A DNA stretch of 10,279 bases, from positions 1 to 10,279 of the forward strand of contig JAQBZT010000078.1 of assembly GCA_027622355.1 (NCBI GenBank). The letters are read 5' to 3'. Positions 1-7,469 of this stretch are shown here, in pieces. The first letter of the stretch is position 1; each line of letters opens with the position of its first letter. The position numbers and the translations under genes are program-made. This stretch comes from a bacterium (GTDB lineage Bacteria > UBA8248). Below the pieces are notes generated by a model. It was not told the DNA's origin. It saw only the letters and a program-made list of their open reading frames with translations, and made no database searches.

Positions 1-485
1 GAGATCCATCTCCTGAAGGCGAACTCGATGTAGCGCTCCTGGATTCCGGTCTTCTCCCGGGCGAGGAACCCCATGACCACATCGAGGTCGGGCGTGGAGA
101 CGCGTATCTTGCCCCCCGGCTTCAGGACGCGGAAGCACTCCCCCATCATGTAGCGGGCTTCCGGAAAGGAGAGGTGTTCTATCAGGTGCTCGCAGAAAAT
201 ATAGTCGAAGCTGTCATCCGGAAAAGGGAACCGCCGGCAGGCATCGAGGTACACAAAACGGCTGTCTTTTGGCGAGAAATCCGTGTTCAGCCAGTCATCG
301 AGGGCGGCGTGTCCGGCGCCGATCTGCAGCTTGCGCACCGGGTGCGCGCGGAGATAGGCGTTGATTTTGCCGGTGCGAATCGCGCGGCAGAAGAGGCACC
401 ACAATTGCCGCTTCACCCACCGGACGCCATTTTCGATGAAGATGAAGTGGCGAAAGAATTTTTTGACCCGCTTTGAACTGATCAT
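1..485 (-). CDS. Class I SAM-dependent methyltransferase, C-terminus cut by left edge
   Basis: The visible 161 residues, read from an ATG at 485, form a Rossmann-type methyltransferase domain of the Methyltransf_11 kind. A basic N-terminal segment (residues 1-50) precedes motif I, LQIGAGHA, at residues 53-60, followed by WLNTD (about 65-69). The acidic residue closing strand 2 is D81 in YLDA. FDYIFCEHLIEH spans residues 93-104, and the post-motif-II RVLKPGG at about 119-125 is very characteristic. The pattern LxIGxG, WLNTD, EHxxEH resembles predicted methyltransferases often seen near polysaccharide genes; the substrate cannot be told. The ribosome site is weak (GGGT a few bases upstream), so the start is moderately sure. 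The gene lies 193 bases downstream of the membrane methyltransferase gene. The reading frame is open to the window edge and the C-terminal part is missing only because of the cut. Confidence 0.85.
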   Translation of the reverse strand, partial: MISSKRVKKFFRHFIFIENGVRWVKRQLWCLFCRAIRTGKINAYLRAHPVRKLQIGAGHAALDDWLNTDFSPKDSRFVYLDACRRFPFPDDSFDYIFCEHLIEHLSFPEARYMMGECFRVLKPGGKIRVSTPDLDVVMGFLAREKTGIQERYIEFAFRRWI

Positions 486-678
486 GGCTACCCGCGCGTT
501 TTATGTTTCCCCGGTGTTCTCCCGGCCAGAACTGTGAATGGCGGCCACGATACCGCAAAACCCGACGGAGGACGCCCAGCGGAAAACCTCTCGTCAAAGC
601 GCGCTTCAGGCCGGCACCCTGCCGCCGCACAGACGTCATCCTCCTGGAGCGCGGCGGCCGGCCACGGGGGCGGAAAAA

Positions 679-1287
679 CTAGATAAAATGGCGGAAATAG
701 CGCCCGAGCAGAAATGCGATGGGCTTGCCTTCTTGCAGCCAGGGCATGATGAGGTCGCCGAGGACATCCCACCAGAGCATAAACGCCGCAAAACCGGCCA
801 GGTTGGAAAAGCCATGATTGCGGGAGAAGGACTTCCAGTCAAAGCTCCAGGATGGGCATGGATGCGGGATCCTCATCGGGAGCCACCGCGCGACACGGGC
901 GCAGTATGCGTCATAGGCCGCCCCATGAATCACTCGAAGATGCGCTTCCTCCCGCTGCACGCGGTAGCGGAACACCAGGAACGCCAAGAGCGGAAAAAGA
1001 ACGGCCACCCATGCATAACCCATTGCCGCCCCCACGCCGGCGGCCAGGAGAATGTTTGCGATATAGAGCGGGTTCCGGGAGAAGGCGTAGGGGCCCTTCA
1101 TGGCCAGAACGGCTTTCTTCTTCTCCATGTTCCCGAGAGACCAGCAGCGCAACAAAACACCCAGAGCCAACAAGACGATGCCCAAGGTCTTCGGCTCTTT
1201 TTGAGAGAACACCGGAATGAGCAGCGCGGCGTTCGTGGCGACAAGGACCCGGTAGTGGTTCCAGTGCAGCCGCTTCCTGAAACCCAT
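679..1287 (-). CDS. Isoprenylcysteine carboxyl methyltransferase / phospholipid methyltransferase-like membrane protein
   Basis: This 202-residue protein is a small multi-pass membrane methyltransferase. Hydrophobic segments lie at about residues 12-28, 34-50, 74-108 (probably two) and 162-182. The family signature is clear: GPYAFSRNPLYIAN at 65-78 matches the G-P-Y-x-x-x-R-x-P-x-Y motif, and R-E-E at 112-114, the G-x-x-Y-x-x-Y segment ending at Y128 and RVARWLP at 131-137 match the C-terminal SAM-binding part of ICMT and PEMT-like enzymes. These families transfer methyl groups from SAM to a lipid-linked or hydrophobic substrate at the membrane; bacterial members mostly have unknown substrates. 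About 65 residues follow the core, including one more hydrophobic stretch. The chosen start is ATG at 1287; TTG at 1290 is directly upstream and both fit the GAGAGGG ribosome site. A gap of 134 bases separates it from mnmA, with no clear terminator between. Confidence 0.85.
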   Translation of the reverse strand: MGFRKRLHWNHYRVLVATNAALLIPVFSQKEPKTLGIVLLALGVLLRCWSLGNMEKKKAVLAMKGPYAFSRNPLYIANILLAAGVGAAMGYAWVAVLFPLLAFLVFRYRVQREEAHLRVIHGAAYDAYCARVARWLPMRIPHPCPSWSFDWKSFSRNHGFSNLAGFAAFMLWWDVLGDLIMPWLQEGKPIAFLLGRYFRHFI

Positions 1288-1421
1288 CAATTTTTCCCTC
1301 TCGTGACAACACGCAGGTTCATGCCCATCCGCTCCGGGAGGGGCCCGTATACAGCGAAAAAGAAGACAGAAAACCTCCGCTCAAGATGCCACACTCTGGA
1401 ACGCATCGTCAAAATACAGGG

Positions 1422-2492
1422 TCAGGACGACACCCAGCCGCCGCCGAACATGATGTCACCCTCGTAGAACACCGCGGCCTGCCCCGGCGCCACGGCGCCC
1501 AGCGCGGCGGGATCCTCGGGCACCACCTCGGCGAAACCCTCCGGCAGGAGCCTGACCCGGCAGGCGGCGGGGCGCTGGCGGTGGCGCACCTGAACGAGAA
1601 GGCGCGCCCCCTCCTCCGGGATCGGGACCGACCAGGCGACCCGCTCCGCGAGAAAGCGCTCGCGGCGGAGTTCCTCCCGCCCGCCGATCACCACCGTGGC
1701 CGCCCCGGACTGAAGCTCCAGCACATAGCGCGGGGCGCCGCCGCCCAGGCCGATCCCCTTGCGCTGGCCGACGGTGAAGTTCGTGATCCCGGGGTGCGCA
1801 CCCAGGGCCCTCCCCTCCCGATCGACGATGGGGCCCGGCTGATCGATTCCGGGCCGCTCGCTCTGCAGAAAGGCGCGGTAATCGTCCTTGGGGACGAAGC
1901 AGATCTCCTGGCTCTCGGGCTTCTCGGCGGTAGGCAGCCCCAGCCGCCGGGCGATCTCCCGTGTCTGGCTTTTCTCGAAGTCGCCGAGGGGGAATATCGC
2001 ACCGGCAAGCTGCGCCTGGCTCATCCCGAAGAGGAAGTAGGTCTGATCCTTCTCGCGGTCGGCGCTGCGCCCCAGGGTGAGGCGGCCGTTTTTTTCCACG
2101 AGGCGCGCATAGTGGCCCGTCGCCAGCTTCTCCGCCCCGAATCCCCTGGCCTTCTCGGCCAGATAGTCGAACTTCACCACCTGGTTGCAAGCCACGCAGG
2201 GGACCGGCGTGCGCCCCCGGGCGTACTCTTCGATGAAATTTTCGATCACCTGCTCGCGAAACGCCTCGCGCACGTCCAGCACATAGAACGGGATGCCCAG
2301 CTTCGCCGCCACCGCGCGGGCGTCGGCCAGATCGCGCGGGGCGCAGCAGCCCCGGTGGAAGGATTCGGTCACCGGCCGATCGGCGAGGCGGAGCCCCACC
2401 CCCACGACCTCATGGCCCGCCTCGGCCAGCAGCGCGGCGGCCACCGAACTGTCCACCCCGCCGCTCATGGCGACGACCACCCGCTCACCCAT
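1422..2492 (-). CDS. mnmA: tRNA-specific 2-thiouridylase MnmA
   Basis: MnmA activates U34 of tRNA-Lys, -Glu and -Gln by adenylation and inserts sulfur to form 2-thiouridine, receiving persulfide sulfur from a relay in the cytoplasm. The 356-residue protein has the usual family length. The N-type ATP pyrophosphatase loop SGGVDSS is at residues 10-16. The nucleophilic cysteine lies in PCVACN (C102) and the second catalytic cysteine in SQEICFVP (C198). GRTPVPC (93-99), the tRNA-binding ATGHYAR (124-130) and KDQTYFL (148-154) are also present, and the C-terminal part carries the FTVGQRKGIG segment and beta-barrel region. ATG at 2492 is chosen because the family starts a few residues before the PP-loop; the frame opens upstream to a TTG at 2567 but that extension is not family-like. 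The ribosome site is weak (GAAGG, far upstream). A TATAAA at 2599-2604 could be its -10, without a convincing -35. The liv operon ends 195 bases upstream. Confidence 0.96.
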   Translation of the reverse strand: MGERVVVAMSGGVDSSVAAALLAEAGHEVVGVGLRLADRPVTESFHRGCCAPRDLADARAVAAKLGIPFYVLDVREAFREQVIENFIEEYARGRTPVPCVACNQVVKFDYLAEKARGFGAEKLATGHYARLVEKNGRLTLGRSADREKDQTYFLFGMSQAQLAGAIFPLGDFEKSQTREIARRLGLPTAEKPESQEICFVPKDDYRAFLQSERPGIDQPGPIVDREGRALGAHPGITNFTVGQRKGIGLGGGAPRYVLELQSGAATVVIGGREELRRERFLAERVAWSVPIPEEGARLLVQVRHRQRPAACRVRLLPEGFAEVVPEDPAALGAVAPGQAAVFYEGDIMFGGGWVSS

Positions 2493-2512
2493 TGCCGCCC
2501 GCCCTTCTCTTT

Positions 2513-2553
2513 CGTGGAAAACCTGCGGAAAACCGTGAAAAATCTGTGGGAGG
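2513..2553 (-). repeat. Tandem 10-11-base repeats resembling DnaA boxes, upstream of mnmA
   Basis: On the minus strand three nonamers follow one another in the same orientation: TTTTTCACG (2534-2542), TTTTCCGCA (2524-2532) and TTTTCCACG (2513-2521). Each matches the relaxed DnaA-box consensus TTWTNCACA at 8 of 9 positions. A fourth, poorer copy lies at 2545-2553 (6 of 9). The spacing is 11, 10 and 11 bases, about one helical turn. The repeat is seen directly; binding by DnaA or any other protein is inference. No other origin feature is present. Confidence 0.5.
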
Positions 2554-2687
2554 AAGGAAAACGGCAAGCCGAATCGCCCGCTTCCGCTCCCGGGGCAATT
2601 TATACCCCAGCGGAGAAGAAACCTCCAGATAATCCCGGAGTGCTTTCGGGAATCGGCGCGGCAGATGCGGGATGGGGAGGCGGGGGG

Positions 2688-3419
2688 CTAGACGCCCAGG
2701 TAGAACTTCTTGATCATCTCGTTTTCCGCCAGCTCTTTTGCGTCCTTGCCCTCAAACTCAATCTGGCCGTGGACGATGATGTAGCCGCGATCGGCGATCT
2801 TGACCGCCTGGTTGAAGTTCTGCTCGGCCATCAGGACGGTCAGGTTGTACTTTTCCTTCAGCTCCTTGATCTTGGCGATGACGCGGCTCACCAAAATGGG
2901 GGCGAGCCCCACAGAGGGCTCATCCACCAGCAGGATCCTGGGCGCCGACATGAGGGCGCGGGCCACGGCCAGCATCTGCTGCTCGCCCCCGCTCATGCTG
3001 CCGGCGAGCTGGTGCTTGCGCTCCTCAAGGATGGGGAAGGCTTCGAAGCAAAACTCGATGTTCCGGCCGATATCCTTGCGGGCCGCGGGCCGGTAGGCGC
3101 CCAGGAGGAGATTCTCCTCGACGGTCAGCAGCGGGAAGAGCCGCCGGCCCTCCGGCACGAGAGCGACTCCCAGGTTGACGATCTCCTCCGGCGTCTTGCC
3201 CGCCAGATTGATACGCTCGCCGTCGATCTCCAGGTAAATTTCTCCGCTGGTGGGCGGGATAATGCCCATGATGCACTTGATCAGCGTGCTCTTTCCGTTG
3301 CCGTTCGTGCCGAGGAGGACGACCGTCTCGCCGTCGTTCACCTCGATCGAAACCCCGTGCAGCACCTGGACGGAGCCGTAGCCCGCCTCCAGATTGTTGA
3401 CGACCACTCTATTCGCCAA
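2688..3419 (-). CDS. livF: HAAT-family ABC transporter ATP-binding protein LivF
   Basis: This is one of the two ATPase subunits that power import through the LivH/LivM channel. The 243-residue protein has Walker A GTNGNGKST at 37-45, the LivF-typical VPEGRRLFPLLTVEENL at about 88-104, the ABC signature SMSGGEQQ at 141-148, and Walker B RILLVDEPSVGLAP at 161-174 with catalytic E167. The H-loop position reads AEQN (198-201), with glutamine instead of histidine, as is common in LivF, while LivG keeps the histidine. The start is TTG at 3419, 11 bases inside the end of livG, with AAAGGG six bases upstream; GTG at 3407 is an alternative. It is the last gene of the transporter operon. No hairpin with a T-tract follows the stop, so the transcript may run on towards mnmA. 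Confidence 0.95.
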   Translation of the reverse strand: MANRVVVNNLEAGYGSVQVLHGVSIEVNDGETVVLLGTNGNGKSTLIKCIMGIIPPTSGEIYLEIDGERINLAGKTPEEIVNLGVALVPEGRRLFPLLTVEENLLLGAYRPAARKDIGRNIEFCFEAFPILEERKHQLAGSMSGGEQQMLAVARALMSAPRILLVDEPSVGLAPILVSRVIAKIKELKEKYNLTVLMAEQNFNQAVKIADRGYIIVHGQIEFEGKDAKELAENEMIKKFYLGV

Positions 3420-4134
3420 GATAGGCCCTTTCCACTTCTTTGTTGTTGACGATTTCGTCCGGCTTCCCTTCGGCGATCTTCTGGCCCGCGTCGAGAACCA
3501 CGATACGCTCGGAGAAGTTCATCACCGCACGCATGATGTGTTCGATCATGATGATGGTGATTCCCCCCTCGTTCAGCTTGAAGAGAATCTCGAGGATGCC
3601 GTCCACCTCGTTGGCCGAGAGGCCCGCCATCGCCTCATCGGAGATCAGCAGCTTCGGTTTCGCCGCCATGGCCCGCGCCAGCTCCAGCTTGCGCATATCG
3701 ATCTGCGTCAGATCGGCGGGATACAAGTTCGCCCGGTCGGCCAGGCCGATTTGATCGAGGATGTCCATCGCCTCGGCGACGACATTGCCTCCGTGCGATT
3801 TGGCATGGGCCGTGTACTCAAGCGGAATGCAGAGGTTCTCGCAAAGGGTCATGCTGGTAAAGGGCTTGGGAATCTGGAAGCTGCGGGCAATACCGCGGCG
3901 CGTCCGCTGGTAGGCGGGCAACACGCCGATGTCCTCCCCGGCGAAAAGAATCTTGCCGCCGTCGTTCCGCAGGGCGCCGGAGATGCAATTGATCAAGGTC
4001 GTCTTGCCCGAGCCGTTCGGGCCGATCAGGCCGAAGCGCTCGTTCTTGTTCACGTGCAGGCTGACCTCAGAGAGGGCGTGAAAGCCCCCGAAGCGCTTCG
4101 TCACGCCCTGGATATCGAGAAGCGTCTCGCTCAT
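3409..4134 (-). CDS. livG: HAAT-family ABC transporter ATP-binding protein LivG
   Basis: This is the second ATPase subunit of the importer, 241 residues long. Walker A GPNGSGKT is at 38-45. GIARSFQIPKPFTSMTLCENL at about 81-101 is the LivG Q-loop region. Walker B is KLLISDEAMAGLS at 161-173 with catalytic E168, and the H-loop is IEHIMRAV with H199. The C-terminus EVERAYLGE is the classic LivG ending. The signature motif is degenerate: DLTQIDMRKLELARA at 141-155 stands where LSGGQ or LSYGQ would be, and DEAMAGL replaces DEPxAGL. Similar relaxed signatures occur in some LivG subfamilies, so I do not read this as inactivation. The ATG at 4134 overlaps the livM stop (ATGA), with AGGCGG directly upstream, which implies translational coupling. 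The frame extends upstream into livM, but that part is out-of-frame shadow. Confidence 0.95.
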   Translation of the reverse strand: MSETLLDIQGVTKRFGGFHALSEVSLHVNKNERFGLIGPNGSGKTTLINCISGALRNDGGKILFAGEDIGVLPAYQRTRRGIARSFQIPKPFTSMTLCENLCIPLEYTAHAKSHGGNVVAEAMDILDQIGLADRANLYPADLTQIDMRKLELARAMAAKPKLLISDEAMAGLSANEVDGILEILFKLNEGGITIIMIEHIMRAVMNFSERIVVLDAGQKIAEGKPDEIVNNKEVERAYLGE

Positions 4135-5093
4135 CCGCCTGCCCTTCCCGCGACCCGGCCGCGCAGCTTCCGCAGCAGGCCCACAATGCCCTCGGGAGCG
4201 AACACGACGAAGCCGACCAAAAGGCTTCCCACAATGAGCAGGTTCATCTCCGCCGAGAGGGTGACGATCGCGATCTGCTGCGCCGTCCCGACGAGGACGG
4301 CGCCGATCACCGGGCCGAGCCAGGTCGTCGTCCCGCCGATCATGGGCATCGCCAGGCTGTTGACCGCATAGTCGAGGTGGAAAGCCGATGTCGGCTCGAT
4401 GTAGACAACGAAGTAGGAGAACGGCGCACCGACGATGCCCATCATCGCTCCGCTCAGCGTGGTCGCAAAAAGCTTGAGCTTGAGAATCGGCACCCCCATG
4501 CACTCGGCCGCCTCCTCGTTGTCGCGGATCGCGGCCATTCCTCTTCCCACCCAGGAGTTTTCGATCAGCCAGGCGACAATTACCGCCGCGACGGCGAGGG
4601 CGGCCATGATGAAGAAGAGGAATTCATCGTAATTCGAGAAAAACGGGACGCTCCGGGGCTTGAGAATGGCCGTCCCCTTTCCGCCGCCCACATAATCCCA
4701 GTTCGAGACCACCATCTGGAGGACGACGGCCAGCGCCAGGGTGGCGATGGAGAAGAAGACCCCCCTCAGCCGGAGGGTGAGATAGCCGATTCCCAGCCCC
4801 ATCAGGCCTGACACCGCGCCCCCCGCGATGAGAAGCACGTACAGGGGCGGCTTCCAGGCGATGATCAGCGCCACCGCCGTATAGGCGCCCATGGCGAAGA
4901 AAGAAGCCGTCCCGAAGTTCACGTAGCCGGTATATCCCCCCAGAATGTTCCAGGCAGTCGCCAGGGCAATGTACTGGAGCACGACATAGGCGGCCTTGTA
5001 GTAGAACCGGTTCTCCATAAACACCGTGACGAAGAACGCGATCACGATCAGCGCGGCCGCCAGGAGCAAGAACCGTGTCTTTCCGTTCTTCAA
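4131..5093 (-). CDS. livM: HAAT-family ABC transporter permease LivM
   Basis: This is one of the two membrane subunits that form the translocation path in the inner membrane. The 320-residue protein is strongly hydrophobic with about eight to ten membrane segments. It has the LivM hallmark AWNILGGYTGYVNFGTASFFAMGAY in two parts at about residues 47-71, followed by LTLRLRGVFFSIATLALAVV. A cytoplasmic coupling segment (IRDNEEAAECMGVPILKLKL) lies at about residues 194-213, and the GGTTTWLGPVIGA loop near 253-265 is typical of the family. The start is TTG at 5093: a very good ribosome site, GGGAGG, lies seven bases upstream inside the end of livH, and the only internal ATG would remove the first membrane segment. 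The livH stop is four bases upstream and the livG start overlaps its own stop. Confidence 0.95.
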   Translation of the reverse strand: MKNGKTRFLLLAAALIVIAFFVTVFMENRFYYKAAYVVLQYIALATAWNILGGYTGYVNFGTASFFAMGAYTAVALIIAWKPPLYVLLIAGGAVSGLMGLGIGYLTLRLRGVFFSIATLALAVVLQMVVSNWDYVGGGKGTAILKPRSVPFFSNYDEFLFFIMAALAVAAVIVAWLIENSWVGRGMAAIRDNEEAAECMGVPILKLKLFATTLSGAMMGIVGAPFSYFVVYIEPTSAFHLDYAVNSLAMPMIGGTTTWLGPVIGAVLVGTAQQIAIVTLSAEMNLLIVGSLLVGFVVFAPEGIVGLLRKLRGRVAGRAGG

Positions 5094-5097
5094 CGCA

Positions 5098-5970
5098 CTA
5101 CCTCCCGAACAGCCCAGAGGGCCGGACCGCCAAGCAAACGAGCAGGATACCGAATGACACGGCCAGCGACCACGAGGGGCCGAAAAACGAGGAGGTGAAA
5201 CTCTCCGCGACTCCCAGGACCAAGGCGGCCAGCAGTGTGCCGCTCATGCTGCCCAAACCGCCCAGAACCGTCACGGCAAACACCCGTCCGATGTACTCGC
5301 GCCCGATGGTCGGCTCGACAGGACCGATCATGATGAGAAGGGCGCCCGCCATCGTGGCCGTCGCGATGCTCAGGCCGAAGGCGACGGTTTTGACACGGAT
5401 GGGGTTGATGCCCATGAGGCGCACGGCCAGCGCGTCCTGCGCCACCCCCATGACGGCTCTTCCGAAAAAGGTCTTCTTCAAGAAGATGTACAGAGCGACC
5501 GAGACAAGTCCGCCGCAAAGGAAGGGGACGAAAAGCCGGTAGGCGATGCCGATCGGGCCCAGCTGGACGGATTTGCCGATGTAGTCGGCCTGAACCAGGC
5601 GGTAGTCCACCCCGAAGGTGATGATGAGAAGCACCTCGATCAAGAAGAAAAGGCCGAAGAAAAAGACCAGCCCGCGCAGGGACTCCGCCCCTGTCTTCTC
5701 GAAAACGTTGTAGTAGATCCGGTAGACGATGACACCCACAAAATAGAAAGGAACGGCGAAGAGCAGGCCCGCCAGGATGGGGTCAACCCCAAATTTCGAA
5801 TTCACGTAGAAGGCCAGATACGACCCGGAGATAATAAACGCCGGGTGCGCGATATTCACGACATCCAGAAGACCGAATGAAAGGGAGAGCCCAACGCTGA
5901 TCGCTGCGTAAAAGCCGCCGAGCAAAATACCGGCAATAAGTGCGTTCAAGAAAAAATCAACATTCACCAT
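5098..5970 (-). CDS. livH: HAAT-family ABC transporter permease LivH
   Basis: This is the partner permease of LivM, 290 residues with about eight membrane segments. Family features seen: LNALIAGILLGGFYAAISVG at 8-27, the LSFGLLDVVNIAHPAF segment that follows it (LivH-type G-x-x-x-N-x-A-H), the cytoplasmic coupling loop AVRLMGINPIRVKTVAFGLS near residues 182-201, and VLGGLGSMSGTLLAA near 235-249. The C-terminus ends in RPSGLFGR, a very common LivH ending. The start is ATG at 5970; GGGATG lies nearby as a weak ribosome site. An 84-base spacer with two hairpins separates it from the binding-protein gene upstream. This differs from the tight joins further downstream and suggests the permease genes may be expressed at a lower level than the binding protein. 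Confidence 0.95.
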   Translation of the reverse strand: MVNVDFFLNALIAGILLGGFYAAISVGLSLSFGLLDVVNIAHPAFIISGSYLAFYVNSKFGVDPILAGLLFAVPFYFVGVIVYRIYYNVFEKTGAESLRGLVFFFGLFFLIEVLLIITFGVDYRLVQADYIGKSVQLGPIGIAYRLFVPFLCGGLVSVALYIFLKKTFFGRAVMGVAQDALAVRLMGINPIRVKTVAFGLSIATATMAGALLIMIGPVEPTIGREYIGRVFAVTVLGGLGSMSGTLLAALVLGVAESFTSSFFGPSWSLAVSFGILLVCLAVRPSGLFGR

Positions 5971-6005
5971 ATTTCATCCCGCGGAAGCCGCACCGAGACC
6001 GGAGA

Positions 6006-6046
6006 CCGCGCCATTTGCAGGCGCGGCCCCCGGCTCTCGAGAGCCG
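6006..6046 (-). other. Two hairpins in the spacer between the binding-protein gene and livH
   Basis: In transcription order, a 16-base perfect palindrome (CGGCTCTCGAGAGCCG, 6046-6031) begins eight bases after the binding-protein stop. It is followed by a seven-base-pair hairpin, CCGCGCC / GGCGCGG, with the loop TGCAAAT (6026-6006). Neither is followed by a T-tract, so they are not classical terminators. Such structures after a binding-protein gene often protect the upstream mRNA from 3' exonucleases and give the binding protein a higher level; that role is inferred here. Confidence 0.6.
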
Positions 6047-6054
6047 ATCTTCCG

Positions 6055-7329
6055 TTATCTCGCTTTCTCGTATGGATAGATCAAGTTGCCGGATTTGTAC
6101 TTTGGCGGATAGAGCACCACCATTTTACCGGGCATGGTGAACTCTTCCATCGAGTGGCCCTTGATGCCCTGGAGCTGGACCAATAACGTCCGGCCCTGCT
6201 TCCACTCGCCATTTTTCCCGAACTTCACGTCGCCCACGACGGTGGAGTGCGTGTTGTCCCGGATGTAGGCGCCCACCTTCGCCTGATCGAAGCTCTTCGT
6301 CGCCTTGATGGCGTCCCCCAGGACCTGCACGTAGGCATAGGCAAAGGGCGGAAGATAGTAGCCCAGCGGGTCAAGCTTCTTCGCGGGCGCCTGCTCCTGA
6401 TATTTTTTCAGGAATTCGTTGATGCCCGGGAACTTCAGCGTCGGCTCCGGCGCCCAGAACCAGTAGTCCACGATCCCGTTGAGCAGCGGGCCGAGATTCA
6501 TCTGGATGGCGGTGTACTGGAGACCCACCATGCCGCCGCCCCAGAGCTTCGGCTTCAGGCCGATCTCATTCGCGGCCTTGACGATGCCGATAGAACCGCC
6601 CGGGTAGGAGCCGACAAAGAACAGGTCCGGATTGGTGGCCTTCACCGCCCGGAGAATCGGGGTGAAGTCCGTCGTGCCGGGGAAGGGATACCGCTTGTCG
6701 TAGAGAATCTTGAGGCCGAGCCTTTTCGCGTGCTTCCGGCCGCCTACCACTACGTTGCGCGCGAACTCAGAGTCTGCCGAGAGGAACGCGATCGTCTTGG
6801 GCCGCGGCTTCTGCTTCATCGCGATCTCGAAAAAGCCCCTCGTCTGGTCCACAGCGGGATCCTCGCCCGACGGCATGATCTGGAAATAATTGTTGTATTT
6901 AAATCTGTGGTTGGCATCGAGGCCGAACAGGCTCATGAAGACCAAGCCGCGCTCCATGACGATCGGCAGCGCCGGAACGATCAGGTTGGTCCCGTAGGGC
7001 GAGACGACGAAGTCAACCTTATCGACATCGAGCAGCTTGGCATAGATGCCGGGCACGTTCGCGGGCTTGGTCTGATCGTCGTAGTACACCAGCTCGACCT
7101 TGCGCCCGAGAAGGCCGCCCTGGGCGTTCATATCGTCGCGCCAGATCTCCATGGCCAGCAGCGCGGCCTTGCCCGCCGGCCCCAGCGGCCCGGTCAGCGC
7201 CATGCTGAAGCCAATCTTTAGCGGCTTGGCCGCATCGGCAACGGGAGCCGCCGCCAGGCCGCCGGCCAAAACGGCAACCAGCGCGCCCAGCAAAACCCAC
7301 CTGCAAACTCTGCGAGTCAGTTTTCTCAC
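6055..7329 (-). CDS. Periplasmic amino-acid-binding protein of the HAAT ABC transporter (LivJ-like)
   Basis: This 424-residue protein is the extracytoplasmic substrate receptor of the LivHMGF importer. Residues 1-33 form a Sec signal peptide: a basic start MRKLTRRVCR, a hydrophobic core WVLLGALVAVLAGGLAAA, and an AxA site (ADA, 31-33). No lipobox cysteine is present at the cleavage site. The mature part begins KPLKIGFSMALTGPLGPAG, typical of the Peripla_BP_6 fold, and continues with GGLLGRKVELVYYDDQTKP and a mid-protein FLSADSEFARNVVVGG hinge region. The GTG at 7329 is chosen because GGGGAGGAAG lies just upstream and the signal peptide starts right after it; the frame opens upstream to 7497, but that portion is not protein-like. 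The family takes branched-chain amino acids but also other amino acids, amides and urea, so the substrate is not proven. leuA next door makes leucine-type substrates attractive. Confidence 0.93.
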   Translation of the reverse strand: MRKLTRRVCRWVLLGALVAVLAGGLAAAPVADAAKPLKIGFSMALTGPLGPAGKAALLAMEIWRDDMNAQGGLLGRKVELVYYDDQTKPANVPGIYAKLLDVDKVDFVVSPYGTNLIVPALPIVMERGLVFMSLFGLDANHRFKYNNYFQIMPSGEDPAVDQTRGFFEIAMKQKPRPKTIAFLSADSEFARNVVVGGRKHAKRLGLKILYDKRYPFPGTTDFTPILRAVKATNPDLFFVGSYPGGSIGIVKAANEIGLKPKLWGGGMVGLQYTAIQMNLGPLLNGIVDYWFWAPEPTLKFPGINEFLKKYQEQAPAKKLDPLGYYLPPFAYAYVQVLGDAIKATKSFDQAKVGAYIRDNTHSTVVGDVKFGKNGEWKQGRTLLVQLQGIKGHSMEEFTMPGKMVVLYPPKYKSGNLIYPYEKAR

Positions 7330-7469
7330 AATACTTCCTCCCCTATGTTGTTCACCGTGAATCCGCCGCTTCCTCCCCGCGGCCGGACACAACCTTTCAA
7401 AGTTACCTGAAGCATCGGGTGCACGTACAATACGCTTTGGGCACCGTTTTCGGATAACGAGATTCGAAA

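Noticed and set aside
295..639. A minus-strand frame of 114 codons with AGGAGG directly before its ATG, in the gap between the two methyltransferase genes.
   Set aside because: The AGGAGG touches the ATG with no spacing, the product is arginine-rich with no recognisable domain, and its second half overlaps the clear methyltransferase coding region in another frame. A GTG nine bases after AGGAGG does not improve the product.
2493..2567. A 25-residue N-terminal extension of MnmA from a TTG at 2567.
   Set aside because: MnmA proteins normally begin a few residues before SGGVDSS, and this stretch overlaps the repeat array; ATG at 2492 is preferred.
2634..2660. A possible terminator after livF (TCCCG and CGGGA, nine-base loop).
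   Set aside because: The stem is only five pairs and no T-tract follows, so it does not meet the pattern of a rho-independent terminator.
1386..3449. A long plus-strand open frame of 687 codons.
   Set aside because: It lies opposite mnmA and livF, both clearly recognised families. Long antisense frames are expected in GC-rich DNA, and its translation shows no family features.
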